Of a DNA stretch of 17,353 nucleotides, positions 7,602 to 14,871 are shown one piece after another. The stretch comes from CAZMHJ01 sp964566075 (GTDB lineage: Bacteria; Patescibacteriota; Saccharimonadia; Saccharimonadales; CAIOMD01). Below the pieces are notes generated by a model. That model searched no databases. It saw nothing but the letters and a program-made list of their open reading frames with translations, and was not told the origin of the DNA. The position numbers and the translations under genes were made by a program. Within the stretch, counting starts at the first letter, position 1, and each line of letters begins with the position of its first letter. Location of the stretch: positions 1-17,353 of the forward strand of contig CAZMHJ010000018.1 in the NCBI GenBank assembly GCA_964566075.1, in the 5' to 3' direction.

Positions 7602-7925
7602 ATGGAAGAACAGCACGAACATAGACTGCATGGAATGAACCCAGTAACTGCCATTGTTGGAGCTATTGTTATTGCAGCAGCAATGGTGCTTGTAACTTTT
7701 GTTATTTTTATTAATTCAACAGCATACGCTACGGTTAAGCAAATTCAGATCGGTACGAAAATCGTACAGTCGCTCAGTAGCGATATCGACTCAAAAAGCC
7801 CAATTAAATCAGATGATATCACCCAGTATCAAAAAAGTATCGAACAACGTATGGCAACAATCGACGATACTAACGACTTTAATGCCAGTGACTTATCGGA
7901 CCAATCACTCGGCTTAACTAATTAG
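7602..7925 (+). CDS. Small single-pass membrane protein, unknown family
   Basis: 107 residues: a short His/Glu-rich N-terminus (EEQHEHRLHGMNP), one long hydrophobic helix at about 15-38, then a polar extracytoplasmic tail rich in Ser, Asp, Gln and Ile. Three residues from the tail's start, TAYATVKQIQIG could be a short linker or second amphipathic helix. It follows the secreted helical protein with a 2-base gap, so the two are probably made together and may interact outside the membrane. No known family recognised. Its 3' end faces mscS with 5 bases between the stops. Confidence 0.7.
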   Translation: MEEQHEHRLHGMNPVTAIVGAIVIAAAMVLVTFVIFINSTAYATVKQIQIGTKIVQSLSSDIDSKSPIKSDDITQYQKSIEQRMATIDDTNDFNASDLSDQSLGLTN

Positions 7926-7939
7926 TAACATTAAGCGAG
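7908..7939. terminator. Weak hairpin across two convergent stop codons
   Basis: CTC-G-GCTTAA at 7908-7917 can pair with TTAAGCGAG at 7931-7939 with one bulged G and a 13-base loop. It spans both stop codons. There is no direct T run after it on either strand, so termination is only possible, not shown. Confidence 0.25.
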
Positions 7940-8737
7940 AGAGATACGAGCTTTTTTTAAGGCTTCCCAAATAATACTACGGGCTTTTTCGCGTTTTGCA
8001 GGCACTGTGTTAAAGCTAATGATAGCGACCGTTGTTTTTGCGGTTACCTTTGTGACACCTACAAGTACGGGTCCGGCCTTGATAACACTGGCGTATTCTT
8101 CATTCTTCAGTATTTCGTCCGCAATTTTTTTAAGTGATGCTTCAAAGGCTTCAATAGTAACGGACGCGTCAAGCTCAACGGTTTCCCGGGCTGATAAACT
8201 ACCCATGCTCAAGTTAGTAGTAATACCAATACTACCGTTTGGGACATGGTGGATGCTGCCATCTTCGGAGCGAAGCACGGTTGTCCGCACTGTAATTGCC
8301 GTAACTCTACCACTCACTTTTTCGAGCTCAATGTAATCATCAACACGGTATTGATTTTCGGCAATGATAAAAATGCCACTCATGAAATCTCGAATAAGAC
8401 TCTGCATACCAAATGCCAACGCAGCTCCAATTAGACCGGCACTTGTTAGGAGTGGGGCGATTGGAATATTTAGGATACCCAAAATTAGTACAAAGGCAAT
8501 AAACCAAATACCTAAAATAGCGGCTGCCGTGGCAACCCCCGTTAACGTTTTAACTCGTTTTTCTCGATCCTTTTTATGGCTTGGGGCTGCGTCGCTACGA
8601 GTGAGAGGTATACGTAAGAAATAACGAACGAGTGTTTTAACAATCAGCTGTGTAACAAGTGCGAGCAAAATAACCAATAGTATTTTTACTAACGTGTTAT
8701 TGCTGATCGAAAGAATATTGTTTAGAAAATCGTGCAT
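7931..8737 (-). CDS. mscS: Small-conductance mechanosensitive channel, MscS family
   Basis: 268 residues, close to the size of E. coli MscS. Three membrane helices are visible: about 14-38, 68-92 and the pore-lining TM3 in SAGLIGAALAFGMQSLIRDFMSGIFIIAENQY, which is the most conserved MscS segment, with small residues packing along one face. The beta (Sm-like) domain follows (VDDYIELEKVSGRVTAITVRTTVLRSEDG, then HHVPNGSI), then an alpha/beta C-terminal domain to the end. It opens under membrane tension and protects against hypo-osmotic shock. It begins 4 bases after the murC stop, so it is the second gene of a murC-mscS transcript; a weak AGG lies at the end of murC. Confidence 0.93.
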   Translation of the reverse strand: MHDFLNNILSISNNTLVKILLVILLALVTQLIVKTLVRYFLRIPLTRSDAAPSHKKDREKRVKTLTGVATAAAILGIWFIAFVLILGILNIPIAPLLTSAGLIGAALAFGMQSLIRDFMSGIFIIAENQYRVDDYIELEKVSGRVTAITVRTTVLRSEDGSIHHVPNGSIGITTNLSMGSLSARETVELDASVTIEAFEASLKKIADEILKNEEYASVIKAGPVLVGVTKVTAKTTVAIISFNTVPAKREKARSIIWEALKKARISLA

Positions 8738-8741
8738 CAGC

Positions 8742-10031
8742 CTATTGTGCCGGTTTTATAAAGTTTTGTCGAACCCACTCATCAAGGCTACCGCCGCCGC
8801 CGCCCGCTAGACAGATAACCACTTTATTTTGGGCAATGTAATCTTCAATGCTACTCTTTAGCTGAAAGTTTTTTTCTGCTACTTCAGCATTCGTTTTATC
8901 ACTAAGACCCTTGATAAGTTCAGCAGGAGTTAGAATATTGGTACTTGTATCTTCACGGGCGAGGTAGCTTGGCAACCAAAATACTTTTTTAGTATTTTCA
9001 AAAACTGTTTCGTAGGCTTCTTTCATAAAATGCTGCCGACGATCAGTTAATGGTTCATAGACCACGACTACTTCATCCGATAATTCATGAGCAAGCTGCA
9101 GTGTTGCCATAATTTCTTCTGGTGTGTGAGCGTAATCGCTATATAAACCAGGGATGATTTGCTCGAAGCGGCGTGAAACACCTGGGAACGAAGAAATGGC
9201 GTCAACTAACGTAAGTTCATCGATACCCAAACTTGTACTAACTGCCGCAATCACGAGTCGGGCATTGCGCCGATTATGTTGGCCAGAAAGTTGTATTTTA
9301 TCAATAACTGGATCATTATCTTCAATAATAGTAAGACTATCTGATGCCTCAAGCTCTAAATACGTTGCATCTTTTGCGTATAGTAACGTCTGCTTTGATT
9401 GGCTAATAAATTTTCGAAAAGCCGCTTTATAATCTTCGCGCGTTTTGTATATTTCATGATGGTCCCAGTCAACCGAACTGACAATACTAACTGCAGGATA
9501 AAACTGTAAGAAATTACGATCGAACTCATCGCATTCGTAAGCAAAGTAGCGGCTTGACGGCTCGTATGCCCCCATATCACCGAAACTGATTTTTGCACCA
9601 ACCGAGTACGATAATGGTTCGCTCATAGCCATAAAGAGCCAAATAAGCATAGCTGTCGTTGTAGTCTTACCATGAGTACCTGCAGCGGCAATCATTTCGA
9701 GCTGTTTTGTAGCCAATATCTCATTAAGGCACTCATCACGTTTTGATGTTCTAATGCCATGCTCCTTTGCGAACACGAGTTCAGGATGCTGTGGTTGCTC
9801 AAGAGGCAAAGCAGAACTATACACAATCCAATCGATTGGGTTCTCGGCATGTTCTAAGCCGATTTGTTCGGCAGACTGGCCAATATGGAGTTTAATGCCT
9901 TGTTTTAGTAAATAGTCAGTATACTGGCTCTGCTGCTTATCAGAACCAGACACGTTATATCCAGCTTGATGAGCTATGAGTGCAAGTGGGCCAATGCCTG
10001 TTCCACCGATTCCAGAAAAATAAATATGCAT
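8742..10031 (-). CDS. murC: UDP-N-acetylmuramate--L-alanine ligase (Mur ligase)
   Basis: Adds the first amino acid of the peptidoglycan stem peptide in the cytoplasm, using ATP. 429 residues from the second ATG (MHIYFSGIGGTGIGPLA), which fits the family's N-terminal Rossmann motif; the frame also has an ATG 6 bases upstream at 10037. Visible motifs: SGIGGTGIG (6-14) and VSGSD (27-31) for the UDP-sugar, AAAGTHGKTTTTA (115-127) P-loop, ECDEFD (166-171), VDWDHHEIY (187-195), HNRRNA (252-257), FPGVSRRFE (282-290) and SDYAHTPEEI (298-307). The histidine normally second in the MurC DYGHHP box is Thr here, and the C-terminus has a five-Gly run (410-414 and flanks) in place of the usual GAGDI. These could also hint at a related Mpl-like ligase, but MurC fits best. 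First gene of the murC-mscS pair. Confidence 0.9.
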   Translation of the reverse strand: MHIYFSGIGGTGIGPLALIAHQAGYNVSGSDKQQSQYTDYLLKQGIKLHIGQSAEQIGLEHAENPIDWIVYSSALPLEQPQHPELVFAKEHGIRTSKRDECLNEILATKQLEMIAAAGTHGKTTTTAMLIWLFMAMSEPLSYSVGAKISFGDMGAYEPSSRYFAYECDEFDRNFLQFYPAVSIVSSVDWDHHEIYKTREDYKAAFRKFISQSKQTLLYAKDATYLELEASDSLTIIEDNDPVIDKIQLSGQHNRRNARLVIAAVSTSLGIDELTLVDAISSFPGVSRRFEQIIPGLYSDYAHTPEEIMATLQLAHELSDEVVVVYEPLTDRRQHFMKEAYETVFENTKKVFWLPSYLAREDTSTNILTPAELIKGLSDKTNAEVAEKNFQLKSSIEDYIAQNKVVICLAGGGGGSLDEWVRQNFIKPAQ

Positions 10032-10056
10032 ACCCATTAATCGTACCGCAAAAATC

Positions 10057-10066
10057 TGTTACTATA
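10057..10066. promoter_or_regulatory. Overlapping divergent -10 elements between murC and the MFS gene
   Basis: On the plus strand TGTTACTAT (10057-10065) is an extended -10, with a predicted start near 10072 for the MFS gene. The same bases on the minus strand give TATAGT (10066-10061), a possible -10 for murC. The two promoters would compete for one site. Confidence 0.35.
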
Positions 10067-10090
10067 AAAGGGTAATTACAAAAAAGCAAA

Positions 10091-11290
10091 ATGGTCGAAA
10101 AAGTAAAAAAAATAATTGAAAAACGCCATTTTTGGCGCACCGTTGGTTTTAATGAACTGAGCGAACTCTACGCAACCCAGTTATTACGATCACTATCTAT
10201 TAGCCTGGTTGGCTTATTTGTGCCGATTTATCTCTATAAATCAGGCTTTAGCGTTGCGGCAATATGTGGGATGTTCCTCGTTTGGACTATCATTCGACCA
10301 TTATGGTCATGGCTCGGCGCTCGGCTGATTGGTTGGTATGGGCCTAAACACACCATGGCTATTGCTGTTTTTGTACAAATTGCCTACTTAACACTTATCC
10401 TTACAATTAATGAGCTACATTGGCCACTGTGGCTCATTGGTGTCGTTGGTTCGTTCTGCTATGGCGTTTATCTTATGGCTTTTGAGGTTGATTTCTCAAA
10501 AATTAAGCATTCCGAGCATGGAGGCAAAGAACTTGGTTATATGCAGATGTTTGAACGACTTGGGGCGATACTTGGGCCAGTTATTGGGGGTCTCATCGCA
10601 ACCTTTATTGACCCTCGGTTTACAATTGCAATTGCAATATTTGTGCTCTGTGCCTCGCTCATACCAATATTCTTATCCGCTGAACCCGTGCGACAACACC
10701 AAGTGGTACTCGTAAAGGGTTTCCCGTGGCGTCGACACCGAAGAGATATCTTTGTAAGTTCAGCATTTGCCCTAGAGAACGTCGTTTCGATAACCGTTTG
10801 GCCACTATTTCTTGGTATTTTTGTCGTTACGGCAAATACGTACGCTGCACTTGGTGTGTTGACTGCTATTAGTACCGCAGTGGCCTTTTTAGCTATATTT
10901 ACGATTGGGCGGCTTATAGATGATAATTACGGTAAACGACTCCTTAACATTGGAGCTTACGCAAACGCGATACTACACCTTAGCCGAATATTTGTTACTT
11001 CTCCGGTCCAGGCGTTGTTTGTTAATGTCATAAACGAACCACTAACGGCAATGTACCGTATGCCGTTCCTGAAGGGGCGATATGATGCTGCCGATAGTGT
11101 TCCAGGGTACCGTATTACATACTTTATGCTGATAGATATGTTTCTGACGGTCGGTAACGTTATATTCTGGGGTTCATTGATGATTATCGCGATGCACGTA
11201 TCCGATAAGGCGGCGCTACAGTTTGCGTTTATCATGGGTGCAGCCTTAAGCTTAATAATAACAAGGCAGAAATTCGCAGCGCTCAGATGA
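10091..11290 (+). CDS. Major facilitator superfamily transporter
   Basis: 399 residues and about 12 hydrophobic segments in two six-helix halves, separated by a charged cytoplasmic loop at about 197-220 (EPVRQHQVVLVKGFPWRRHR). The family-type signature between helices 2 and 3 is loose (GARLIGWYGPKH, about 76-87), and ERLGAILGPVIGGLIA (155-170) is a typical helix-5 motif. The second half repeats GRLIDDNYGKRLLN (near 275-288), a motif-A-like loop. The substrate cannot be told. The N-terminus is basic and unusually long for a first loop (about 30 residues), with no ribosome-binding site before the ATG. Its TGA overlaps the start of the next gene, so translation of the two is coupled. Confidence 0.87.
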   Translation: MVEKVKKIIEKRHFWRTVGFNELSELYATQLLRSLSISLVGLFVPIYLYKSGFSVAAICGMFLVWTIIRPLWSWLGARLIGWYGPKHTMAIAVFVQIAYLTLILTINELHWPLWLIGVVGSFCYGVYLMAFEVDFSKIKHSEHGGKELGYMQMFERLGAILGPVIGGLIATFIDPRFTIAIAIFVLCASLIPIFLSAEPVRQHQVVLVKGFPWRRHRRDIFVSSAFALENVVSITVWPLFLGIFVVTANTYAALGVLTAISTAVAFLAIFTIGRLIDDNYGKRLLNIGAYANAILHLSRIFVTSPVQALFVNVINEPLTAMYRMPFLKGRYDAADSVPGYRITYFMLIDMFLTVGNVIFWGSLMIIAMHVSDKAALQFAFIMGAALSLIITRQKFAALR

Positions 11291-11904
11291 TAACTACAAA
11301 GCATTACATTGCCGGGCTTTGGCATCGATTACAAGATATATCGATGGTGGTGCTCATTATTGGGTTTTTGCTAGCAGGTGCAGTTACTATTTTTGCGCTA
11401 AGGGCGAATAACTTAAAAATGGCAGAACTACGAGAGACAGTTTATACCGCGGACGCAAATGGGGGGGATGTCGAAACCGCACTCAGAAACCTACGTAGCT
11501 TTGTGTATGGACATATGAACACAAACCTCAGGTCTGGTAGTACAAGTAGCGAGGCACCAATACAACTGGTCAATAGGTTTAACGCAGTAGTTGCGGCCGA
11601 GCAAAAAAGGGTATCTGGTCTTAATAACGCAAGCCAGGTATATGCGGACGCCCAAGCCCAATGCGAGAGGTCTAGCTTGCCACTTACCGCTCGAGCTCAA
11701 TGTATTCAAGATTACGTAACCCAGCACGGTAATGGTATTCCACAGCTCAATCTACCTTCAAAAGATTTCTATACCTTTGATTTCGTAAGTCCACTTTGGT
11801 CACCAGATTTAGCAGGCTGGTCACTTATCCTTACACTATTGTTTGGTGTTCTAATAGTAATCAGGCTAGCTGCTGGTTTAGTGCTGAAGGTCTATCTTAG
11901 ATAA
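11287..11904 (+). CDS. Two-helix membrane protein with external Cys-containing loop, unknown
   Basis: 205 residues. Hydrophobic helices at about 19-39 and 176-198 enclose a polar loop of about 135 residues. From the positive ends (HRL before helix 1, KVYLR at the end) both termini are inside and the loop is outside. The loop has two cysteines, C126 and C139, close enough for a small disulfide-bonded loop, and an Ala/Gln-rich helix (about 98-127). It starts in ATGA overlap with the MFS stop, so it may be a partner of that transporter. No family recognised. A strong terminator begins 3 bases after its stop. Confidence 0.78.
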   Translation: MITTKHYIAGLWHRLQDISMVVLIIGFLLAGAVTIFALRANNLKMAELRETVYTADANGGDVETALRNLRSFVYGHMNTNLRSGSTSSEAPIQLVNRFNAVVAAEQKRVSGLNNASQVYADAQAQCERSSLPLTARAQCIQDYVTQHGNGIPQLNLPSKDFYTFDFVSPLWSPDLAGWSLILTLLFGVLIVIRLAAGLVLKVYLR

Positions 11905-11906
11905 AA

Positions 11907-11933
11907 AAACACCCCTCAGATTGAGGGGTGTTT
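11907..11933. terminator. Strong bidirectional intrinsic terminator
   Basis: AAACACCCCTCA (11907-11918) and TGAGGGGTGTTT (11922-11933) form a 12-bp perfect stem with a three-base loop GAT. An A run at 11903-11909 provides a U tract for the minus strand, so it ends the 11952-12527 gene most strongly and also closes the MFS unit. Confidence 0.9.
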
Positions 11934-11951
11934 ACTATACGTTACGACTAT

Positions 11952-12527
11952 TTACTTAGTAGTAGTATTGGTTGAGTTGTTGGTTGAGTTGTTCTGAGTT
12001 GGGTTCTTTTGATACTCACGAATAGCTTTTACAACTTGACCGTCCTCTTTTAAGTTCTCCCAGAACATAACAGAGTTGCGGTTAACGTACATAACATCTT
12101 CTGGACCATGAATCTCGTTGCCGAGCTTAGCAAGAGAAATGTTTTGCTGTGTTTGCGTACTGTTCTTGTCTGGCTGTACTTGTTGTACACGAACATAGTA
12201 GATATCAGTTAACTTATAGTAATCGCGGTTTAATACACTGAGCTTACCAAAGTACACTTGACCATCACTACTGTTCAAAAAGACAGCTTGATATTGGTTT
12301 GTCTTGATTTGTGAAGCGGTTGATACACCACCACGCGCAATCAAGAAGATGAGTGCAATCAACACAATTGCGATAAGCACTGACAATACTACGAATAGTA
12401 CTTTTGATAGATTAAATTTACCTTTAGGCTTTTTGCCACCAGTTGCTGTTGGTTGTACCGGTGCGTCCGCTGGACCACGGTTAACAGTTTGTGCAGGGCG
12501 TCCCACCCGGTTCAGATATTCGTTCAT
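11952..12527 (-). CDS. Single-pass membrane protein with Asn/Thr-rich tail, unknown
   Basis: 191 residues. A Pro/Gly/Lys-rich cytoplasmic N-terminus (1-40, ending GGKKPKGKFNLSK), one membrane helix at about 42-65, an extracytoplasmic domain at about 72-170 (starting NQYQAVFLNSSDGQVYFGKL) and a low-complexity tail NNSTNNSTNTTTK. The domain has many Tyr and Val, suggesting beta structure, and no cysteine. I recognise this as a type of hypothetical common in Saccharibacteria but know no function. Two AGAGG elements lie just before the ATG. The gene stands alone between divergent promoters and a strong terminator. Confidence 0.78.
   Translation of the reverse strand: MNEYLNRVGRPAQTVNRGPADAPVQPTATGGKKPKGKFNLSKVLFVVLSVLIAIVLIALIFLIARGGVSTASQIKTNQYQAVFLNSSDGQVYFGKLSVLNRDYYKLTDIYYVRVQQVQPDKNSTQTQQNISLAKLGNEIHGPEDVMYVNRNSVMFWENLKEDGQVVKAIREYQKNPTQNNSTNNSTNTTTK
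11969..11992. repeat. 12-bp tandem duplication in coding sequence
   Basis: TGGTTGAGTTGT occurs twice without gap (11969-11980, 11981-11992), with a degenerate third copy next to it. On the minus strand it encodes the repeated Asn-Asn-Ser-Thr unit of the C-terminal tail. It is in frame and could vary in copy number by slippage. Confidence 0.8.
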
Positions 12528-12571
12528 ATACCTCTTTACACCTCTTTTATGTTGCTAATGCTTGTGACCAA

Positions 12572-12601
12572 AGTGTACCGTATCCATTGCCCCGAACGCA
12601 A
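12572..12601 (-). promoter_or_regulatory. Possible promoter for the minus-strand gene at 12527
   Basis: The minus strand has TTGCGT (12601-12596) and TACACT (12577-12572) with an 18-base spacer. Both boxes are weak matches, so this is tentative. Confidence 0.25.
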
Positions 12602-12630
12602 GTGTTTATCAACAATATCTTAAAAAAACA

Positions 12631-12660
12631 TTGACAAGAGTAAAACTCCCGGCGTATGGT
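12631..12660 (+). promoter_or_regulatory. Sigma-70-type promoter with consensus -35
   Basis: Exact TTGACA at 12631-12636, an 18-base spacer, then TATGGT at 12655-12660. The start point would be near 12667, leaving a leader of about 28 bases that holds the Shine-Dalgarno AAGGAGG at 12681-12687, 7 bases before the GTG. This is the only promoter in the window with a perfect -35. Confidence 0.7.
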
Positions 12661-12694
12661 AGGGGTACTACTAACAGTGTAAGGAGGAGAAGCA

Positions 12695-12892
12695 GTGGCT
12701 TATCAGCACACGAACTCAAAAGGGGTAACATACTACCTGAACTCAAAGGAAGTTACTCTTCGCGGTGGTAAATTACAGACCATCTATTACTTCAGTAAGG
12801 ACAAGCGTCCTGAAGCAACTGAACTACCAGAAGGTTTTTCAGTTAACGAAAATCCACGCAACGGTTTCCTAACCGTCAAGCGCGGCAAATAG
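12695..12892 (+). CDS. 65-residue basic protein, conserved-type unknown, strong expression signals
   Basis: GTG start chosen because the consensus AAGGAGG lies 7 bases upstream. The product (AYQHTNSKGVTYYLNSKEV... ending KRGK) is small, soluble and lysine-rich, with several aromatic residues and an alternating polar/hydrophobic pattern that suggests a beta-rich fold. It has no signal peptide, membrane helix or cysteine. I recall similar short proteins in CPR genomes, without an assigned function. It stands alone between its own strong promoter and its own intrinsic terminator, so it is a monocistronic, probably highly expressed gene. A nucleic-acid-binding role would suit size and charge, but nothing in the sequence proves it. 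Confidence 0.8.
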   Translation: MAYQHTNSKGVTYYLNSKEVTLRGGKLQTIYYFSKDKRPEATELPEGFSVNENPRNGFLTVKRGK

Positions 12893-12913
12893 TTTATCGC
12901 ACATTACAAGAAG

Positions 12914-12945
12914 GAGTCGTCATTTTGACGGCTCTTTTTCTTTTT
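12914..12945 (+). terminator. Intrinsic terminator after the 65-residue gene
   Basis: GAGTCGTCA (12914-12922) pairs with TGACGGCTC (12926-12934), 9 bp with one T-G wobble and a TTT loop, followed by TTTTTCTTTTT. Confidence 0.85.
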
Positions 12946-12949
12946 GTCA

Positions 12950-12958
12950 TGCTACCAT
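12950..12958 (+). promoter_or_regulatory. Extended -10, probable leaderless start for the ABC ATPase
   Basis: TGCTACCAT is a TGn extended -10 with TACCAT (4 of 6), ending 7 bases before the ATG at 12966. It lies right after the upstream terminator, so a new promoter is needed here. There is no Shine-Dalgarno. Confidence 0.45.
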
Positions 12959-12965
12959 AGGTGTT

Positions 12966-13721
12966 ATGAGTGCAATCGTAAGAGTAAAAGACTTAACTAA
13001 AGCGTATGACGATAAAACCGTCGTTGATGGTATTTCATTCGAAGTAGAAAAGGGTGAAGTATTTGGGATTTTAGGCCCAAATGGGGCCGGTAAAACAACC
13101 ACGCTTGAAATGATAGAGGCAATACGCCCGATTGACAGCGGCACAGCACATATTAACGGTATCGATGTGGCTAAAAATCCGCAAGATGTGCGCTATATCA
13201 TTGGTGTACAGCCACAATCACCAGCCTTTCAAGATAAAACAAAACTCAAAGAAATTTTAGAATTATTTGCTGCAGCTTACGGTGAGAAAATCGAGCCAAA
13301 AGACTTGCTTGAAAGCGTCGATTTACTCGAAAAGGCAGACACCTATGTCGAAAATCTATCTGGTGGCCAACGTCAACGACTTAGTATTGCAGCCTCTTTA
13401 GTCCATAATCCAAAAGTGTTCTTTATGGATGAGCCAACAACTGGCCTTGACCCACAAGCACGACGAAATTTATGGGATTTAGTACAATCAATCCAAAAAA
13501 GAGGTATCACAGTTATTTTAACGACACATTACCTCGAAGAAGCTGAAATGCTGTGCGATAGGGTAGCAATTATGGACGAAGGTAAGATTATTGCACTAGA
13601 TACACCTAAAAATCTTGTTAAACAGCTGCTCGGCCGTGGCTTTAAGAAAAAACATCATGTCGAGCAAGCTAATCTTGAAGATGTGTTTATTGATTTAACC
13701 GGAAAGCACTTGAGGGACTAG
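12966..13721 (+). CDS. ABC transporter ATP-binding protein (ABC-2 exporter type)
   Basis: 251 residues with every nucleotide-binding motif: Walker A GPNGAGKTT (37-45), a Q-loop in GVQPQSPAF (80-88), signature LSGGQRQRL (131-139), Walker B VFFMDEP with catalytic Glu156, D-loop GLDPQ (160-164) and switch His188 in TTHYLEEAE. The C-terminal NLEDVFIDLTGKHLRD is typical of ATPases paired with ABC-2 permeases (drug, Na+ or polymer exporters). It powers the permease that starts 1 base after its stop. Substrate unknown. Confidence 0.96.
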   Translation: MSAIVRVKDLTKAYDDKTVVDGISFEVEKGEVFGILGPNGAGKTTTLEMIEAIRPIDSGTAHINGIDVAKNPQDVRYIIGVQPQSPAFQDKTKLKEILELFAAAYGEKIEPKDLLESVDLLEKADTYVENLSGGQRQRLSIAASLVHNPKVFFMDEPTTGLDPQARRNLWDLVQSIQKRGITVILTTHYLEEAEMLCDRVAIMDEGKIIALDTPKNLVKQLLGRGFKKKHHVEQANLEDVFIDLTGKHLRD

Positions 13722-13722
13722 T

Positions 13723-14829
13723 ATGAATAAATCATTCTATACCGTCTGGACCTTTGCCCGCTTAAATGCACGTAGGTTCTTTCGGGATCGATTAGCTATA
13801 TTCTTTACAGTTATTTTCCCGCTTATCTTTTTATTTATTTTCGGCACAATTAATAAGGGTGGAGGTAGTGTTTCGTTTAACGTCGCAGTTATCAACGAAT
13901 CGACCACTCAAACGGCTCAGACCTTCGTAAAAGAGGCAGAGGCGAGCAAGGTGCTTAAAGTAAATAAATCCATTACAACGCTCGATGAAGCTAAAGAAAA
14001 GATGAAACGCAGTGAGCTCGATGCTGCGATTGTGTTGCCGCAAGATTTTGGTGCAGTTAAAAACGGGCAGTATCCTAGTGGACAGTTAACAGTTGTGTAT
14101 AGCCCTAATAACGAGCAGAGCGCCCAGGCTCTTACTTCGGTGCTACAGCAACAGTTTACTCAGCTCAATGCCAAGTTTGTGAATACTGAACAACCATTTA
14201 CCGTCAAATCAGAATCTACCAAAGAGGCGAGTCTATCTAGGTTTGACTATACGTTTGCGGGCTTAATTGGTTTTTCAATCATAGGGCTTGGTATTTTTGG
14301 TCCAGTAAATGTGTTCCCAGAGCTAAAAAAGCAAGGTATTTTACGAAGATTACACACTACCCCACTACGGGTTTGGCAATACTTTGTTTCGAACGTTATG
14401 TCGCAAGGGGTGATTGGGTTACTCGCGATTGCAGTCATGTTTATCGTATCGATAGTTGTTTTTGATTTACATATGAAGGGCAACTATATAACCTTTATAC
14501 TCTTTACACTCTTAAGTATTTTTACAATTTATGGTATTGGCCTGGCTATTGGTGGCTGGGCAAAGAATGAAAGGCAAGCTGCGCCACTGAGCAACCTTAT
14601 TACGTTTCCGATGATATTTTTGTCTGGTACGTTCTTCCCGCGCTTTTTAATGCCTGAATGGCTTCAGAGTGTGTCTAACTACTTGCCATTAACACCAGTG
14701 ATTGATGGCATTCGTTTAATAGTTACCGAGGGTAAGGGGTTTTTGGATATTTTGCCGCAAGTTGGCTTACTTGCCGTCTGGTCAGTCGTCATTTACTTGG
14801 TTGCTTTCCGCGTCTTTAGATGGGAATAA
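13723..14829 (+). CDS. ABC-2 type transporter permease
   Basis: 368 residues. An N-terminal amphipathic stretch (NARRFFRDRLAIFF), membrane helix 1 at about 24-42, a large extracytoplasmic domain at about 45-175, then five more hydrophobic segments within about 177-365. FPMIFLSGTFFPRFLMPEWLQSVSNYLPLTPVIDGIR is spread across the region near residues 295-331 and is a hallmark of the ABC-2 membrane family (YhgE/NatB/YhhJ-like). The topology with one large outer domain between helices 1 and 2 fits exporters that move lipophilic drugs, ions or envelope components. It is co-transcribed with the ATPase gene. Confidence 0.93.
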   Translation: MNKSFYTVWTFARLNARRFFRDRLAIFFTVIFPLIFLFIFGTINKGGGSVSFNVAVINESTTQTAQTFVKEAEASKVLKVNKSITTLDEAKEKMKRSELDAAIVLPQDFGAVKNGQYPSGQLTVVYSPNNEQSAQALTSVLQQQFTQLNAKFVNTEQPFTVKSESTKEASLSRFDYTFAGLIGFSIIGLGIFGPVNVFPELKKQGILRRLHTTPLRVWQYFVSNVMSQGVIGLLAIAVMFIVSIVVFDLHMKGNYITFILFTLLSIFTIYGIGLAIGGWAKNERQAAPLSNLITFPMIFLSGTFFPRFLMPEWLQSVSNYLPLTPVIDGIRLIVTEGKGFLDILPQVGLLAVWSVVIYLVAFRVFRWE

Positions 14830-14856
14830 CATCTTATAGACAATTAAGCATAAGTA

Positions 14857-14865
14857 TGATATAGT
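14857..14865 (+). promoter_or_regulatory. Extended -10, probable leaderless start for 14872
   Basis: TGATATAGT is TGn plus TATAGT (5 of 6), ending 6 bases before the ATG, so transcription should start at the A of the ATG. No Shine-Dalgarno is seen. Confidence 0.5.
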
Positions 14866-14871
14866 AATATC

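Noticed and set aside
14812..14841. Imperfect hairpin over the ABC permease stop codon
   Set aside because: The stem is interrupted (5 bp and 4 bp blocks) and no T run follows, so it is not a convincing terminator.
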